Shown: positions 1-7,141 of the stretch, piece by piece | Position numbering within the stretch: position 1 is the stretch's first letter | Layout: every line of letters starts with the position of its first letter | From: Kiritimatiellia bacterium | GTDB taxonomy: Bacteria; Verrucomicrobiota; Kiritimatiellia; RFP12; DVOR01 | NCBI GenBank assembly: GCA_900771325.1 | Contig: CAAGNN010000048.1 | Coordinates: 1 to 50,046, forward strand | Direction: 5' to 3' | Length of the DNA stretch: 50,046 nt | Notes under the pieces: generated by a model | What the model was told of the DNA's origin: nothing | What the model saw: the letters and a program-made list of their open reading frames with translations, nothing else | Database searches by the model: none | Position numbers and translations under genes: made by a program

Positions 1-2
1 CC

Positions 3-530
3 GGCAAGCCGCTCTACGAGCCGGCCTCCCCCGGTTCGGCCACCTACCTGCCCACCGCCCCGGCCGCCGCAATGTTCGCCGCAATGGTCTACTTGGAGTG
101 GACCGGCTCGGTGGCGTTGCCGGAGAAACTCAGCGCGCAGGAGACCGTGGCCATCGGCATTGGCATCGACGTGATGCTCTCGATGCGTCTGCGCCAGTGC
201 GAGCCCAACGCCATCTTCTGCAAGCCCTTGGGCGAAAACCGCTACGCCTTTAATCTGTGGCGGCGGCCGACCGGTAAGGCGGTCCTCTCGGTGGCCGTTA
301 TCAACCAGCCCGGGCGCGGGGCCGAACCGCGCACCCTCACCTTCACCCCCAGCAACTTCTTCGCCCGCCAGAGCGTCACCCTCAAGCCGATTGAGGACGA
401 TCCGCTCCTGCCGCCGCCGGCCGTCACCCAGCAACGTCTGCCCGGTACCGAGGGGCCGCTGCTGCTGTGGAAGATTCCGGCGCAGAGCCTCCCCGGCCAG
501 AATAGCGGTCTGCGCGCGCTCGAGCCGTGA
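3..530 (+). CDS. Hypothetical protein, 5'-truncated by the window edge
   Basis: The reading frame is open from the first bases, so the true start lies outside the window; the first internal Met codon is at 72. About 175 residues are visible, ending in ALEP before a TGA. I do not recognise a family. The visible part has no clear membrane segment. Its middle (IGIDVMLSMRLRQCEPNAIF) and its C-terminal half, with a Pro-rich DDPLLPPPAV stretch, look like a globular domain followed by a flexible tail. It ends 16 bases before scpB on the same strand, so the two are probably cotranscribed. Codon use (strong GC3) matches its neighbours. Confidence 0.6.
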   Translation, partial: GKPLYEPASPGSATYLPTAPAAAMFAAMVYLEWTGSVALPEKLSAQETVAIGIGIDVMLSMRLRQCEPNAIFCKPLGENRYAFNLWRRPTGKAVLSVAVINQPGRGAEPRTLTFTPSNFFARQSVTLKPIEDDPLLPPPAVTQQRLPGTEGPLLLWKIPAQSLPGQNSGLRALEP

Positions 531-546
531 CGAGGACGGAGGGCCA

Positions 547-1131
547 ATGACCGAGGTTGCGGCCTCCGGCGAAGCCTTGCCGCCGCCCAAGAGCCTGCAG
601 GCGGTCATCGGGGCGCTCCTCTTTGGGGCCAAGGCACCGCTGACGGTCGAGGAGCTGCGCGCGACCCTGCGCCAAGTGGGCGAGCGGGCCGAACCGGGCA
701 CGCCGGCGGCTGAGTATGCGGCCATCTCCCCGCGCCAGATCCGCTCCTACCTCGAGGACATCGCCTCTGCCCTCACCCACTCCGATCTCGGATTGCGCCT
801 CTGCGAGGAGGATGGCCGCTTTTCCCTGCGCACCATCCCCGAGGCCGCCCCCTGGCTGCGCGCGCTCCTGCACACCGAGGCCCCGCAACGCCTCTCGCGC
901 GCCGCCCTCGAAACCCTCGCCATCATCGCCTACCGCCAGCCCATCTCCCGCGCCGAGATTGAATCGGTCCGCGGCGTGTCGGTCGATCACACGGTGCGCG
1001 CGCTCCTCGAGCTCTCGCTCATCCGCACCGTCGGGCGCAGCGAGCTCCCCGGCCGCCCCTTCCTCTATGGCACCACGGCCACCTTCCTCGACCACTTCGG
1101 CCTGGCCTCGCTCGAGGACCTGCCCCGCTGA
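547..1131 (+). CDS. scpB: Segregation and condensation protein B (ScpB)
   Basis: The 194-residue product matches ScpB, the winged-helix subunit that binds the kleisin ScpA in the SMC-ScpAB condensin and helps chromosome compaction and segregation. The signature stretch LSRAALETLAIIAYRQPISR (about residues 118-137), followed by EIESVRGV and a GRPFLYGTT-like motif, is typical of the second winged-helix domain. The ATG at 547 is chosen because GGAGGG lies just upstream and the family N-terminus (LQAVIGALLFGAKAPL) begins shortly after; the frame is open upstream to 391 but has no family sequence there. scpA is not in the window. hemW follows after 15 bases, suggesting one operon. Confidence 0.93.
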   Translation: MTEVAASGEALPPPKSLQAVIGALLFGAKAPLTVEELRATLRQVGERAEPGTPAAEYAAISPRQIRSYLEDIASALTHSDLGLRLCEEDGRFSLRTIPEAAPWLRALLHTEAPQRLSRAALETLAIIAYRQPISRAEIESVRGVSVDHTVRALLELSLIRTVGRSELPGRPFLYGTTATFLDHFGLASLEDLPR

Positions 1132-1146
1132 CGGCCGCCGCGCGCG

Positions 1147-2208
1147 ATGGAGCCCCTCCGCCACCTCTACCTCCACTTCCCCTTCTGCTCGGGGCGCTGC
1201 CACTACTGCGCCTTCGTCTCCGGCCCCCCGCCCGCGCAGCCGGAAGCCTACGTGGCGGAGCTCGTGGCCGAGGCGCGCAGCTGCGGCTTCGCCCTCCCCC
1301 TGGGCCCCCTCGAGAGCCTCTACTGCGGCGGCGGCACCCCGGCCCTCTTGGGCGAAACGGGCTTCCGCCGTCTGGCCGAAAGCGGCCTCTTTACCCTCGC
1401 GCCCGGGGCCGAGTGGAGCGTGGAGCTCCACCCCGCCGCCGTCACCGAAGGGCTCGTTGCCACCCTCGCCGAGCTCGGCGTCACCCGCCTCTCGCTGGGC
1501 GTGCAGGCCTTTGACGATGCCACCTTGGCGCGCTGCAACCGCCGCCATACCGTCCGCCAAGCCCTCGATGCCATCGCCCTCGCCCGCGCCGCCATCCCCG
1601 ACACGGGGCTCGACCTCATCGCCGGCCTCCCGGGTGTCACCCCCACCGAGTGGGCGCGCACGATCGACCAGGCCCTCGCCCTGGATCTGCCTCACCTCTC
1701 GCTCTACGCCCTCTCCATCGAGCCCGGCTCCGCCTGGGCCCGACTCCCCGAGCCCGACGCCGACGCCCTCTGCGATGGCGTGGCCTACGCCGCCGAGCGC
1801 TTCGCCCAGGCCGGCTACGCGCGCTACGAGGTCTCCAACTACGCCCGAGCCGGCTTTCGCTGTCGCCACAACCTCAACACCTGGCACGGCGGCGACTACC
1901 TGGGCCTCGGGCGCGGCGCGGTCAGCCGCCTGGGCACCCTCCGCCGCGATGGTGCCGGGCACGAGGAGCGCCTGAGCGAACGCGACGATGCCCTCGAGCG
2001 CGCCCTCACGCAGTTGCGGCTGGACGAAGGGTTCCACCCCGAGGCGCTCCTCCGCCGCTTTCCCTGCCTGGCACCTTGGCGCGCCGGGTGGGAACGCACC
2101 CTCGCCACCGCCCGCGCCCACGGCCTGCTCACCCCCGCCAACGCCCCCACCCGCCGCGGCTACGAGGTCCTCGACGCCCTTGAGCGCGAATTGCTCGCGG
2201 CGCGGTAA
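1147..2208 (+). CDS. hemW: HemW-like radical SAM heme chaperone (coproporphyrinogen III oxidase-like)
   Basis: The 353-residue protein has the radical-SAM cluster motif FPFCSGRCHYC (Cys14, 18, 21; CX3CX2C), the glycine-rich SAM-binding YCGGGTP, and the HemW/HemN-type block YEVSNYARAGFRCRHN with TWHGGDYLGLGRGA. HemW family members bind heme and a 4Fe-4S cluster and are thought to insert heme into respiratory proteins; true HemN oxidases have CX3CX2CXC with a fourth Cys. Here the residue pattern after Cys21 is AF, without the extra Cys, favouring HemW. The length is normal. The start at 1147 follows scpB by 15 bases. The next gene is 290 bases away, across a palindromic repeat array. Confidence 0.88.
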   Translation: MEPLRHLYLHFPFCSGRCHYCAFVSGPPPAQPEAYVAELVAEARSCGFALPLGPLESLYCGGGTPALLGETGFRRLAESGLFTLAPGAEWSVELHPAAVTEGLVATLAELGVTRLSLGVQAFDDATLARCNRRHTVRQALDAIALARAAIPDTGLDLIAGLPGVTPTEWARTIDQALALDLPHLSLYALSIEPGSAWARLPEPDADALCDGVAYAAERFAQAGYARYEVSNYARAGFRCRHNLNTWHGGDYLGLGRGAVSRLGTLRRDGAGHEERLSERDDALERALTQLRLDEGFHPEALLRRFPCLAPWRAGWERTLATARAHGLLTPANAPTRRGYEVLDALERELLAAR

Positions 2209-2237
2209 GCATTGAAGCGCCGCCCGGGGCCAACCAT

Positions 2238-2318
2238 TAAGACTCAGACTTAATGCCAATAAGACTCAGACTTATTGGCAATAAGACTCAGTCTTAATTC
2301 CAATAAGGCTCAGTCTTA
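2238..2318. repeat. Four-unit, 22-bp-period palindromic array (TAAG-N7-CTTA family, copy A)
   Basis: Four 15-nt units of the form TAAG-N7-CTTA start at 2238, 2260, 2282 and 2304, separated by 7-nt linkers, giving an exact 22-bp period. The N7 cores are ACTCAGA, ACTCAGA, ACTCAGT and GCTCAGT; the third unit is a perfect palindrome around one central base. Linkers 1 and 2 pair, extending the second unit to a 9-bp stem with a 7-nt loop. The array is followed by AGTTCCCCTC and a GC-rich CCCGGGT, as is the related array at 14387. It lies between hemW and yajC. Confidence 0.9.
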
Positions 2319-2420
2319 ATAGTTCCCCTCCGCCCGGGTGGTGTTCGCCACTCTCCCTGCCGCAGGTTGACCCAGGGGGCGTGCCCGATTGAGGCGAGGC
2401 TCACGTGCGAACTTTTCGGC

Positions 2421-2449
2421 TTCCCTTTTTGGCGAGAAAAGGGTATACT
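2421..2449 (+). promoter_or_regulatory. Probable promoter of yajC-secDF
   Basis: A -10 box TATACT is at 2444-2449, in an AT-richer patch after GC-rich sequence. The hexamer 17 bp upstream (TTCCCT, 2421-2426) is a poor -35. The predicted start near 2456 leaves a leader of about 40 bases before yajC. Confidence 0.5.
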
Positions 2450-2497
2450 ATGCGCTTACTTTCACCGAAAGCCCTTTTGGTACCGTAAGGATATAGT

Positions 2498-2884
2498 ATG
2501 AACGAAACCGTACAAACCGCGCCCGCAGCCGCTCCCGCGGCGGTTGAGGCGACCGTGGCCACCACCGAGCAGCCCGTGCAGGGGGCCGAAGCGCAGCAGC
2601 CCCAGCAAGGGGGCCTGGGCGGGATGTTGATCCCGATGCTCCTGCTCTTCGGCGTCTTCTACTTTATGATGATTCGCCCGCAGCAGCGCAAGGAGAAGGA
2701 GCGCCAGAAGATGATTTCCGAGCTGCGCGCCGGCAAGCGCGTGGTCTTCGCGGGTGGGCTCATCGGCACGATTGCCGAGGCCAAGGAGCAGACCTTTGTC
2801 ATCGAGCTGTGCCCGGGAACCAAGGTGGAAGTCGCCCGCGCGGCGGTCTCCTCGGTGGTTGAAGAGGCCCAGCCGGCCAAGTAA
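2498..2884 (+). CDS. yajC: Preprotein translocase subunit YajC
   Basis: This 128-residue single-pass inner-membrane protein has the YajC pattern: a membrane helix GMLIPMLLLFGVFYFMMIRP (about residues 47-66), the basic motif RPQQRKEKERQKM, then the small conserved domain with GKRVVFAGGLIGTI and VEVARAAVSSV. The Ala/Pro/Gln-rich N-terminal 40 residues are longer than usual and low in complexity. YajC is an accessory subunit of SecDF and the holo-translocon. secDF begins 19 bases downstream, the classical yajC-secD-secF order. The start at 2498 follows TAAGGA by seven bases. Confidence 0.93.
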   Translation: MNETVQTAPAAAPAAVEATVATTEQPVQGAEAQQPQQGGLGGMLIPMLLLFGVFYFMMIRPQQRKEKERQKMISELRAGKRVVFAGGLIGTIAEAKEQTFVIELCPGTKVEVARAAVSSVVEEAQPAK

Positions 2885-2902
2885 GCAGTAGGAGCGTTCG
2901 CA

Positions 2903-5527
2903 ATGTTGAACTTCAAGCAGTTGGATACGCCCAGCCTGATGAAGTGGCTGGCGCTGGCCATCCTGGCCGCCTTTTCGTGCTACGTCACCTTCCCGGCCAA
3001 GGAGAAGGTCCGTCTGGGGCTCGACCTTAAGGGCGGCACGAGCTTTACCGTGCAGATCGACGAGGCTAAGCTGGTCGAGGACCTGAAGGCCCAGGGCTAC
3101 GCCCAGATCGGCAAGACCCCCGAGACCGCCTCCGCCGAGGAGAGCGCCCAGATCGCCACCAAGGCCGCCGCCGAGGCCCAGGCGCTGATGACCGATGCCG
3201 ACGATCTGACCCTCGAGGTCATCCGCAAGCGCGTCGATGCCATCGGCACCAACGAGCCGATTATCGCCAAGGGCGGCGACCACCGCATCTTCATCCAGAT
3301 CCCCGGCGCCGATGCCGCGCAGGCTGCCGCCGCCGAGAAGTCTGTCCGCTCGGCCGCTTTCCTCTCCTTCCGCCTGGTGCACAAGGATAACGACAGCCTC
3401 GCGCGCGCCGTGGTCGACTCCACCCGCACCCCCGAGGGCTTCGAGCGCAGCACCTGCAACGGGCAGGTCTGCTTTGTGCGCGCGGCGAACTACGCCGAGC
3501 TCTCCGAGCAGCCCGACTACGCCGTGCGTCTGGGCCGCTTCGCCATCCCCACGCCCCTCTATGAGTGCGTGATGGAGGAGATTGGGCGCGACCCCGCCGG
3601 CCGTGAAGCCTTCCTGCCGATGTTCCTCTCGCGCAGCCGCGAGACCACCGTCAACGGCTCCACCGTCACCAAGGCCAAGCCCGAGCGCGACCCGCAGACC
3701 GGTGCCACCGAGGTCTCCCTCGAACTCAATGCCGACGGTGCTAAGACCTTCGCCAAGCTCACCAGCCGCTACATCGGCCGCCGCTTCGCTATCGTGCTCG
3801 ATAACACCGTCCGCTCCGCGCCGGTCATCCGCAGCGCCATCCCCAACGGCCGCTGCGTCATCTCGGGCAACTTCACCTGGAAGGATGCCTCGGAACTCTC
3901 CGGCGTGCTCAACGCCGGTGCCCTCAAGGCCCCGATCCGCATCATCGAGACGCGCTCGGTCTCCCCGAGCCTGGGCTCTGAAGCCATCTCCAAGGGCTCG
4001 ATTTCCGCCGCCATCGGCGTTGTGGCCGTCTTCGCCTTTATGCTCTGCTACTACGCACTCTGCGGTGTGGTGGCCGACATCGCCCTCTTGCTCAACGTCA
4101 TCCTCTGGCCGGCGGGCATGATCATTGCCTCGGGCATTATGAGCGCCTTCGTCGTCGACGGCACGGGTAGCTCCAACCTCAACCAACTCCCGGTGCTCAC
4201 GCTCCCGGGCATCGCCGGCCTCGTCCTCTCGATCGGTATGGCCGTGGATGCCAACGTGCTCATCTTCGAGCGTATGCGCGAAGAGTTCCGCGGCGGCAAG
4301 ACCGCGAAGGAGGCCGTCGCTGCGGGCTATGACCGCGCCTTCCTAGCCATCTTCGACTCGAACCTGACCACGCTCGCCACCGGCGTCATCCTCTTCATCT
4401 TCGGCTCCGGCCCCATTCGCGGCTTCGCCGTCACCCTCTGCGGCGGCATCATCATCTCGATGTTCACCGCGCTGGTCATCACCCGCCTCATCTTCAACCT
4501 CTCGGTCACCTCCGCCACCAAGCCCTTCAAGATGCTGCAGTGGATCCCCGAGACGCTGGACTTCGACTTCCTCAAGTGGGCCAAGCCCGTGACCATCGCC
4601 TCGGCCGCGGTCATCGCCCTGACCCTCCTGACCTTCTTCACCCGCGCCTTCATTAAGCCCGCGAGCGTAATGGCCGTTGACTTCACCGGCGGCGTGGCCC
4701 TCATCTACGAAGGCGTGGATAAGCAGGACGCGACCAAGGTCGTCGAGCTCGACACCGAAAAGGTCCGCCAGGTTGTCTCCAAGACCGGCGTCACCGACCA
4801 GACCGTCCAATCCACCAAGGGCGAAGACGGCAAGGTGCAGACCCTCGTGAAGACCTCCACCGTCAACCTCGTCAAGGAAGGCGTGGAGACCGACTCGGCC
4901 AAGGTCATCGAGACCGCCCTCGACGAAGCCTTCCCGGAGCTGAAGGTCAGCCTGGTGAGCAAGGACCTCGTCGGCTCGCAGATTGGCTCCGAGCTCAAGA
5001 AGGACGCCTTCTGGTCGGTGGTCATCTCGCTGATCGTCATCATCGGCTATGTGAGCTTCCGCTTCCGCTTCGGCTTCGCCCTCGGCGGCGTGGTGGCCCT
5101 GGCGCACGATGCGCTTATCACCTTGGGCGTCTACACCATCTGCGGCTACCAGCTCAGCCTTACCACCGTCGCGGCCCTGCTGACGATCGTCGGCTACTCC
5201 ATCAACGACACCATCGTCACCTTCGACCGTGTCCGCGAACTCCTCAACCGTGACGCCTCGACCCCCTTCCCCGAGCTCGTGCGCAAGGCCCTCAACCAGA
5301 CCCTCAGCCGCTCGATCTTGACCACCGTCTCGACCTTGCTGCCCGTGGCCGCCCTCTTCTTCTTCGGCGGCGCGGCGATGCACGACTTCGCCTTCGCGCT
5401 CTTCATCGGCCTCATCGCCGGCACCTACTCCACGCTCTTCATCGCGCCCCTGGTGATGATCACCTGGTACCGCGGCAAGCGCCCGGCGGTGACCGAAGAG
5501 AAGTCCGAAACGGCCGTGACGCTCTAA
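2903..5527 (+). CDS. secDF: Fused protein translocase subunit SecDF
   Basis: The 874-residue protein joins SecD and SecF in one chain. The SecD half opens with a membrane helix (about residues 12-28) and GLDLKGGTSF, has a large periplasmic region including RKRVDAIGTNEP, then helices with the family blocks LPGIAGLVLSIGMAVDANVL and FERMREEFRGGK. The SecF half begins near residue 560 with AVDFTGG and ends with TVAALLTIVGYSINDTIVTF and FDRVRELL. Twelve membrane segments are expected, as in other fusions such as Bacillus SecDF. It uses the proton motive force to pull secreted proteins across the inner membrane. AGGAG precedes the ATG. It is cotranscribed with yajC. Confidence 0.95.
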   Translation: MLNFKQLDTPSLMKWLALAILAAFSCYVTFPAKEKVRLGLDLKGGTSFTVQIDEAKLVEDLKAQGYAQIGKTPETASAEESAQIATKAAAEAQALMTDADDLTLEVIRKRVDAIGTNEPIIAKGGDHRIFIQIPGADAAQAAAAEKSVRSAAFLSFRLVHKDNDSLARAVVDSTRTPEGFERSTCNGQVCFVRAANYAELSEQPDYAVRLGRFAIPTPLYECVMEEIGRDPAGREAFLPMFLSRSRETTVNGSTVTKAKPERDPQTGATEVSLELNADGAKTFAKLTSRYIGRRFAIVLDNTVRSAPVIRSAIPNGRCVISGNFTWKDASELSGVLNAGALKAPIRIIETRSVSPSLGSEAISKGSISAAIGVVAVFAFMLCYYALCGVVADIALLLNVILWPAGMIIASGIMSAFVVDGTGSSNLNQLPVLTLPGIAGLVLSIGMAVDANVLIFERMREEFRGGKTAKEAVAAGYDRAFLAIFDSNLTTLATGVILFIFGSGPIRGFAVTLCGGIIISMFTALVITRLIFNLSVTSATKPFKMLQWIPETLDFDFLKWAKPVTIASAAVIALTLLTFFTRAFIKPASVMAVDFTGGVALIYEGVDKQDATKVVELDTEKVRQVVSKTGVTDQTVQSTKGEDGKVQTLVKTSTVNLVKEGVETDSAKVIETALDEAFPELKVSLVSKDLVGSQIGSELKKDAFWSVVISLIVIIGYVSFRFRFGFALGGVVALAHDALITLGVYTICGYQLSLTTVAALLTIVGYSINDTIVTFDRVRELLNRDASTPFPELVRKALNQTLSRSILTTVSTLLPVAALFFFGGAAMHDFAFALFIGLIAGTYSTLFIAPLVMITWYRGKRPAVTEEKSETAVTL

Positions 5528-5542
5528 GCGCCCGGCCCCCTC

Positions 5543-5630
5543 GGAGGGGTGGCAGAGTGGTCGAATGCGGCGGTCTTGAAAACCGTTGAGTCGCAAGGCT
5601 CCGGGGGTTCGAATCCCTCCCCCTCCGCCA
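5543..5630 (+). tRNA. tRNA-Ser(UGA)
   Basis: A full class II cloverleaf can be drawn: acceptor stem GGAGGGG (5543-5549) pairs with CCCCTCC before G73 and an encoded CCA (5628-5630). The D arm contains AGTGGTCGAA, the anticodon stem is GCGGT/ACCGT and the loop CTTGAAA has anticodon TGA at 5577-5579. A long variable arm follows, and the T arm contains GGTTCGAATCC. The anticodon and long variable arm identify serine UCA/UCN decoding. It lies 15 bases after secDF. Confidence 0.95.
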
Positions 5631-5638
5631 ATCACAAG

Positions 5639-5677
5639 GATGAATGATAAGCCCCGTGCCTATCATTCATCTTTTTG
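5639..5677 (+). terminator. Intrinsic terminator after tRNA-Ser
   Basis: An 11-bp perfect stem (5639-5649 with 5661-5671, arm GATGAATGATA), an 11-nt loop and a T-run CTTTTTGTTTT form a strong rho-independent terminator eight bases after the tRNA CCA end. Confidence 0.92.
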
Positions 5678-5721
5678 TTTTGGCTCCCCTCCCCCAACAC
5701 CCCCCGGCAAAAAGGCTCGCA

Positions 5722-6783
5722 ATGCCCCAAGTCAACGGCAATTATCGGCGGCCACAACTGCGGAATAAAGCCATTAACTACGCACACGGCTGGTTCTTTG
5801 TCACCCTGCAGGTGATGAAGAACCAAAGCCTCTTCGGCGCAATCGTGGGCGATACCTGCGTCTTAAATCCGCTCGGCGAGGCGGTTGCCCGGCTTATCTC
5901 AACGCTCGGCGACTTCAACCGCGGCATCTATGTTGACTGTTTTGTGGTAATGCCCAACCATGCGCACCTCGTGTTGAAGCTCGACTTCTCGGGATGCGGG
6001 GGCGTTGCCCCCCGCCACCCTCTCGGACAACTAATCGGTAAACTCAAGAGCCTCTCCACCCGAAAATATCGCCACCTGAAGACGCAAAACCTCGCCCGAG
6101 ACATCGGGCCTAAACTCTGGCGGGAGAACTACTGGGAAAAGATCGTCACCCAGCACGATCATCTTGAGAAGGTGCGAGCCTACATCGCCAACAACCCCAG
6201 GCGATGGTCGCTCGACCGCTTTGGTCCCGTCACCTGCCACGCACTCGGAAACCTCGACCTGCTCAACGACCCCTTCGAGGCCTTTGTTGCAAGCCAAGGC
6301 CCATTCCCCAATGGCGGCCGCCTCATTCCCCGGGAACTCTCGCGGGGGGCAACGCTCCCGCACCCCAAGATTACCCCGGGCGGCGGAGGCGTTGCCCCTC
6401 GCGCCACCATCATCTCCACCTTCACCAGCCCCCAGGAACGCGCAGTCCTCGCGCGGCTCATCGCCACCAAACGCCGCTTTATCGCCGTCTACCCGGGGGG
6501 CATTCCCGACATCTTGCCGCCGGAAATCACCGATGCTCTCGCCGAAGCGCGCGCACTACTCCTCTCACCTGTCGACAGTGGCACCGGCATCAACAAGCAA
6601 CGTGCCATCTGGTGCAACGAATACATCCTCAGACGTGCCCGCCGAGTCTGGTGCGGTTACATCAACCCCGCCGGAACCCTCGGCTCTCTCCTGAAAGGGT
6701 GCGGTTTTTCTATTCCTCCGCCCCAAGGCCACGCTGGAGCCGGTGTAAACACGCTGCCGCTCCGCCGAGAAGCGAGAAAATAA
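5722..6783 (+). CDS. REP-associated tyrosine transposase (RAYT, Y1_Tnp) with a C-terminal DprA/SLOG-like domain
   Basis: The N-terminal part matches IS200-like Y1 transposases of the RAYT type: GWFFVTLQ, the metal-binding HUH-like VVMPNHAHLVLKL, LIGKLKSLSTRKY, LWRENYWEKIV and the Tyr-containing YIANNPRRW. RAYTs cut and move single-stranded REP palindromes. Beyond about residue 230 is an unusual extra domain: RRFIAVYPGGIP, ALLLSPVDSGTG and NEYILRRARRVW resemble the Rossmann-like DprA/SLOG fold; this is inference. The start at 5722 is preferred over an upstream in-frame ATG at 5644, which lies inside the tRNA terminator. Three REP-like palindromes are embedded in the coding sequence and are read in frame. 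The length (353 aa) is about twice a minimal RAYT. No terminal inverted repeats or target duplications are seen. Confidence 0.82.
   Translation: MPQVNGNYRRPQLRNKAINYAHGWFFVTLQVMKNQSLFGAIVGDTCVLNPLGEAVARLISTLGDFNRGIYVDCFVVMPNHAHLVLKLDFSGCGGVAPRHPLGQLIGKLKSLSTRKYRHLKTQNLARDIGPKLWRENYWEKIVTQHDHLEKVRAYIANNPRRWSLDRFGPVTCHALGNLDLLNDPFEAFVASQGPFPNGGRLIPRELSRGATLPHPKITPGGGGVAPRATIISTFTSPQERAVLARLIATKRRFIAVYPGGIPDILPPEITDALAEARALLLSPVDSGTGINKQRAIWCNEYILRRARRVWCGYINPAGTLGSLLKGCGFSIPPPQGHAGAGVNTLPLRREARK
5991..6015. repeat. REP-like palindrome inside the RAYT gene, copy 1
   Basis: GCGGGGGCGTTGCCCCCCGC at 5996-6015, preceded by GGGAT, is identical over 20 bases to the intergenic copy at 14585-14604. It is translated as part of the segment CGGVAPRHP, which interrupts the usual RAYT sequence between the HUH motif and the LGQLIGKLKS block. 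Confidence 0.85.
6342..6402. repeat. REP-like palindromes inside the RAYT gene, copies 2 (inverted) and 3
   Basis: The copy at 6342-6361 is the reverse complement of the 20-base palindrome with one change, followed by the inverted flank CACCCC. A third, more diverged copy (GCGGAGGCGTTGCCCCTCGC) is at 6383-6402 in the direct orientation. The two face each other across about 20 bases, the arrangement typical of REP pairs (BIME-like). Both are read through in frame, at the junction between the transposase and the C-terminal domain. Confidence 0.75.
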
Positions 6784-6861
6784 CCTACCCATCGGTCCCC
6801 TGTGCCCCACTTCCATCCTTCCCCGCGCCTTCCCCAAAAAGGGAAGGCCTACCACGAAACG

Positions 6862-6971
6862 CACCCGGCCCAAGTCGAGGGTCAACCCGGGGCGGGTCGG
6901 GGGGCAACCCGGCCCAGGTCGAGGGTCAACCCGGGGCGGGTCGGGGGGCAACCCGGGGCGGATGCGCTAGA
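6862..6971. repeat. 22-bp-period array, GC family, five units
   Basis: Units start at 6862, 6884, 6906, 6928 and 6950, each 22 bp. The 15-nt core is AACCCGGGGCGGGTC (an ACCCG-GGG-CGGGT palindrome with flanks) or the variant AACCCGGCCCAGGTC. The 7-nt linkers alternate between GAGGGTC and GGGGGGC. It fills most of the non-coding stretch between the RAYT gene and thrS (6784-7141). Confidence 0.9.
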
Positions 6972-6998
6972 GGGCCGGCCCGAGCGCAGTTCCTCCCT

Positions 6999-7055
6999 TA
7001 GCCCCTCTGTCGCGGCACGCGCGCTAGCCACCAACGGCTAACAGCTAACCGCTGC
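6999..7055. repeat. Degenerate 7-bp tandem array with shared flank
   Basis: CGGCTAA-CAGCTAA-CCGCTGC (7033-7053) has a 7-bp period. Its left flank (6999-7023, TCGCGGCACGCGCGCTAGC) is the reverse complement of the flank beside the heptad arrays at 39228 and 41051, so the whole block is one dispersed element. Confidence 0.7.
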
Positions 7056-7089
7056 GAGTACAAGAGCGCGGCGGGCGGGCGTTTTCGGT

Positions 7090-7118
7090 TTGCCTTTTGT
7101 TGTGGGGTTTACTATACT
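7090..7118 (+). promoter_or_regulatory. thrS-infC promoter
   Basis: TTGCCT at 7090-7095 and TATACT at 7113-7118 are separated by 17 bp, in an AT-rich island after the GC repeats. The predicted start is near 7125, leaving a leader under 20 bases, which rules out a T-box or long leader control here. Confidence 0.8.
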
Positions 7119-7141
7119 TTCACGATGTTTAAGGAGTTAGT

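Noticed and set aside
5644..5721. Longer N-terminus for the RAYT gene from the ATG at 5644
   Set aside because: That ATG lies in the stem of the tRNA-Ser terminator, and the added residues have no family sequence. The ATG at 5722 was used.
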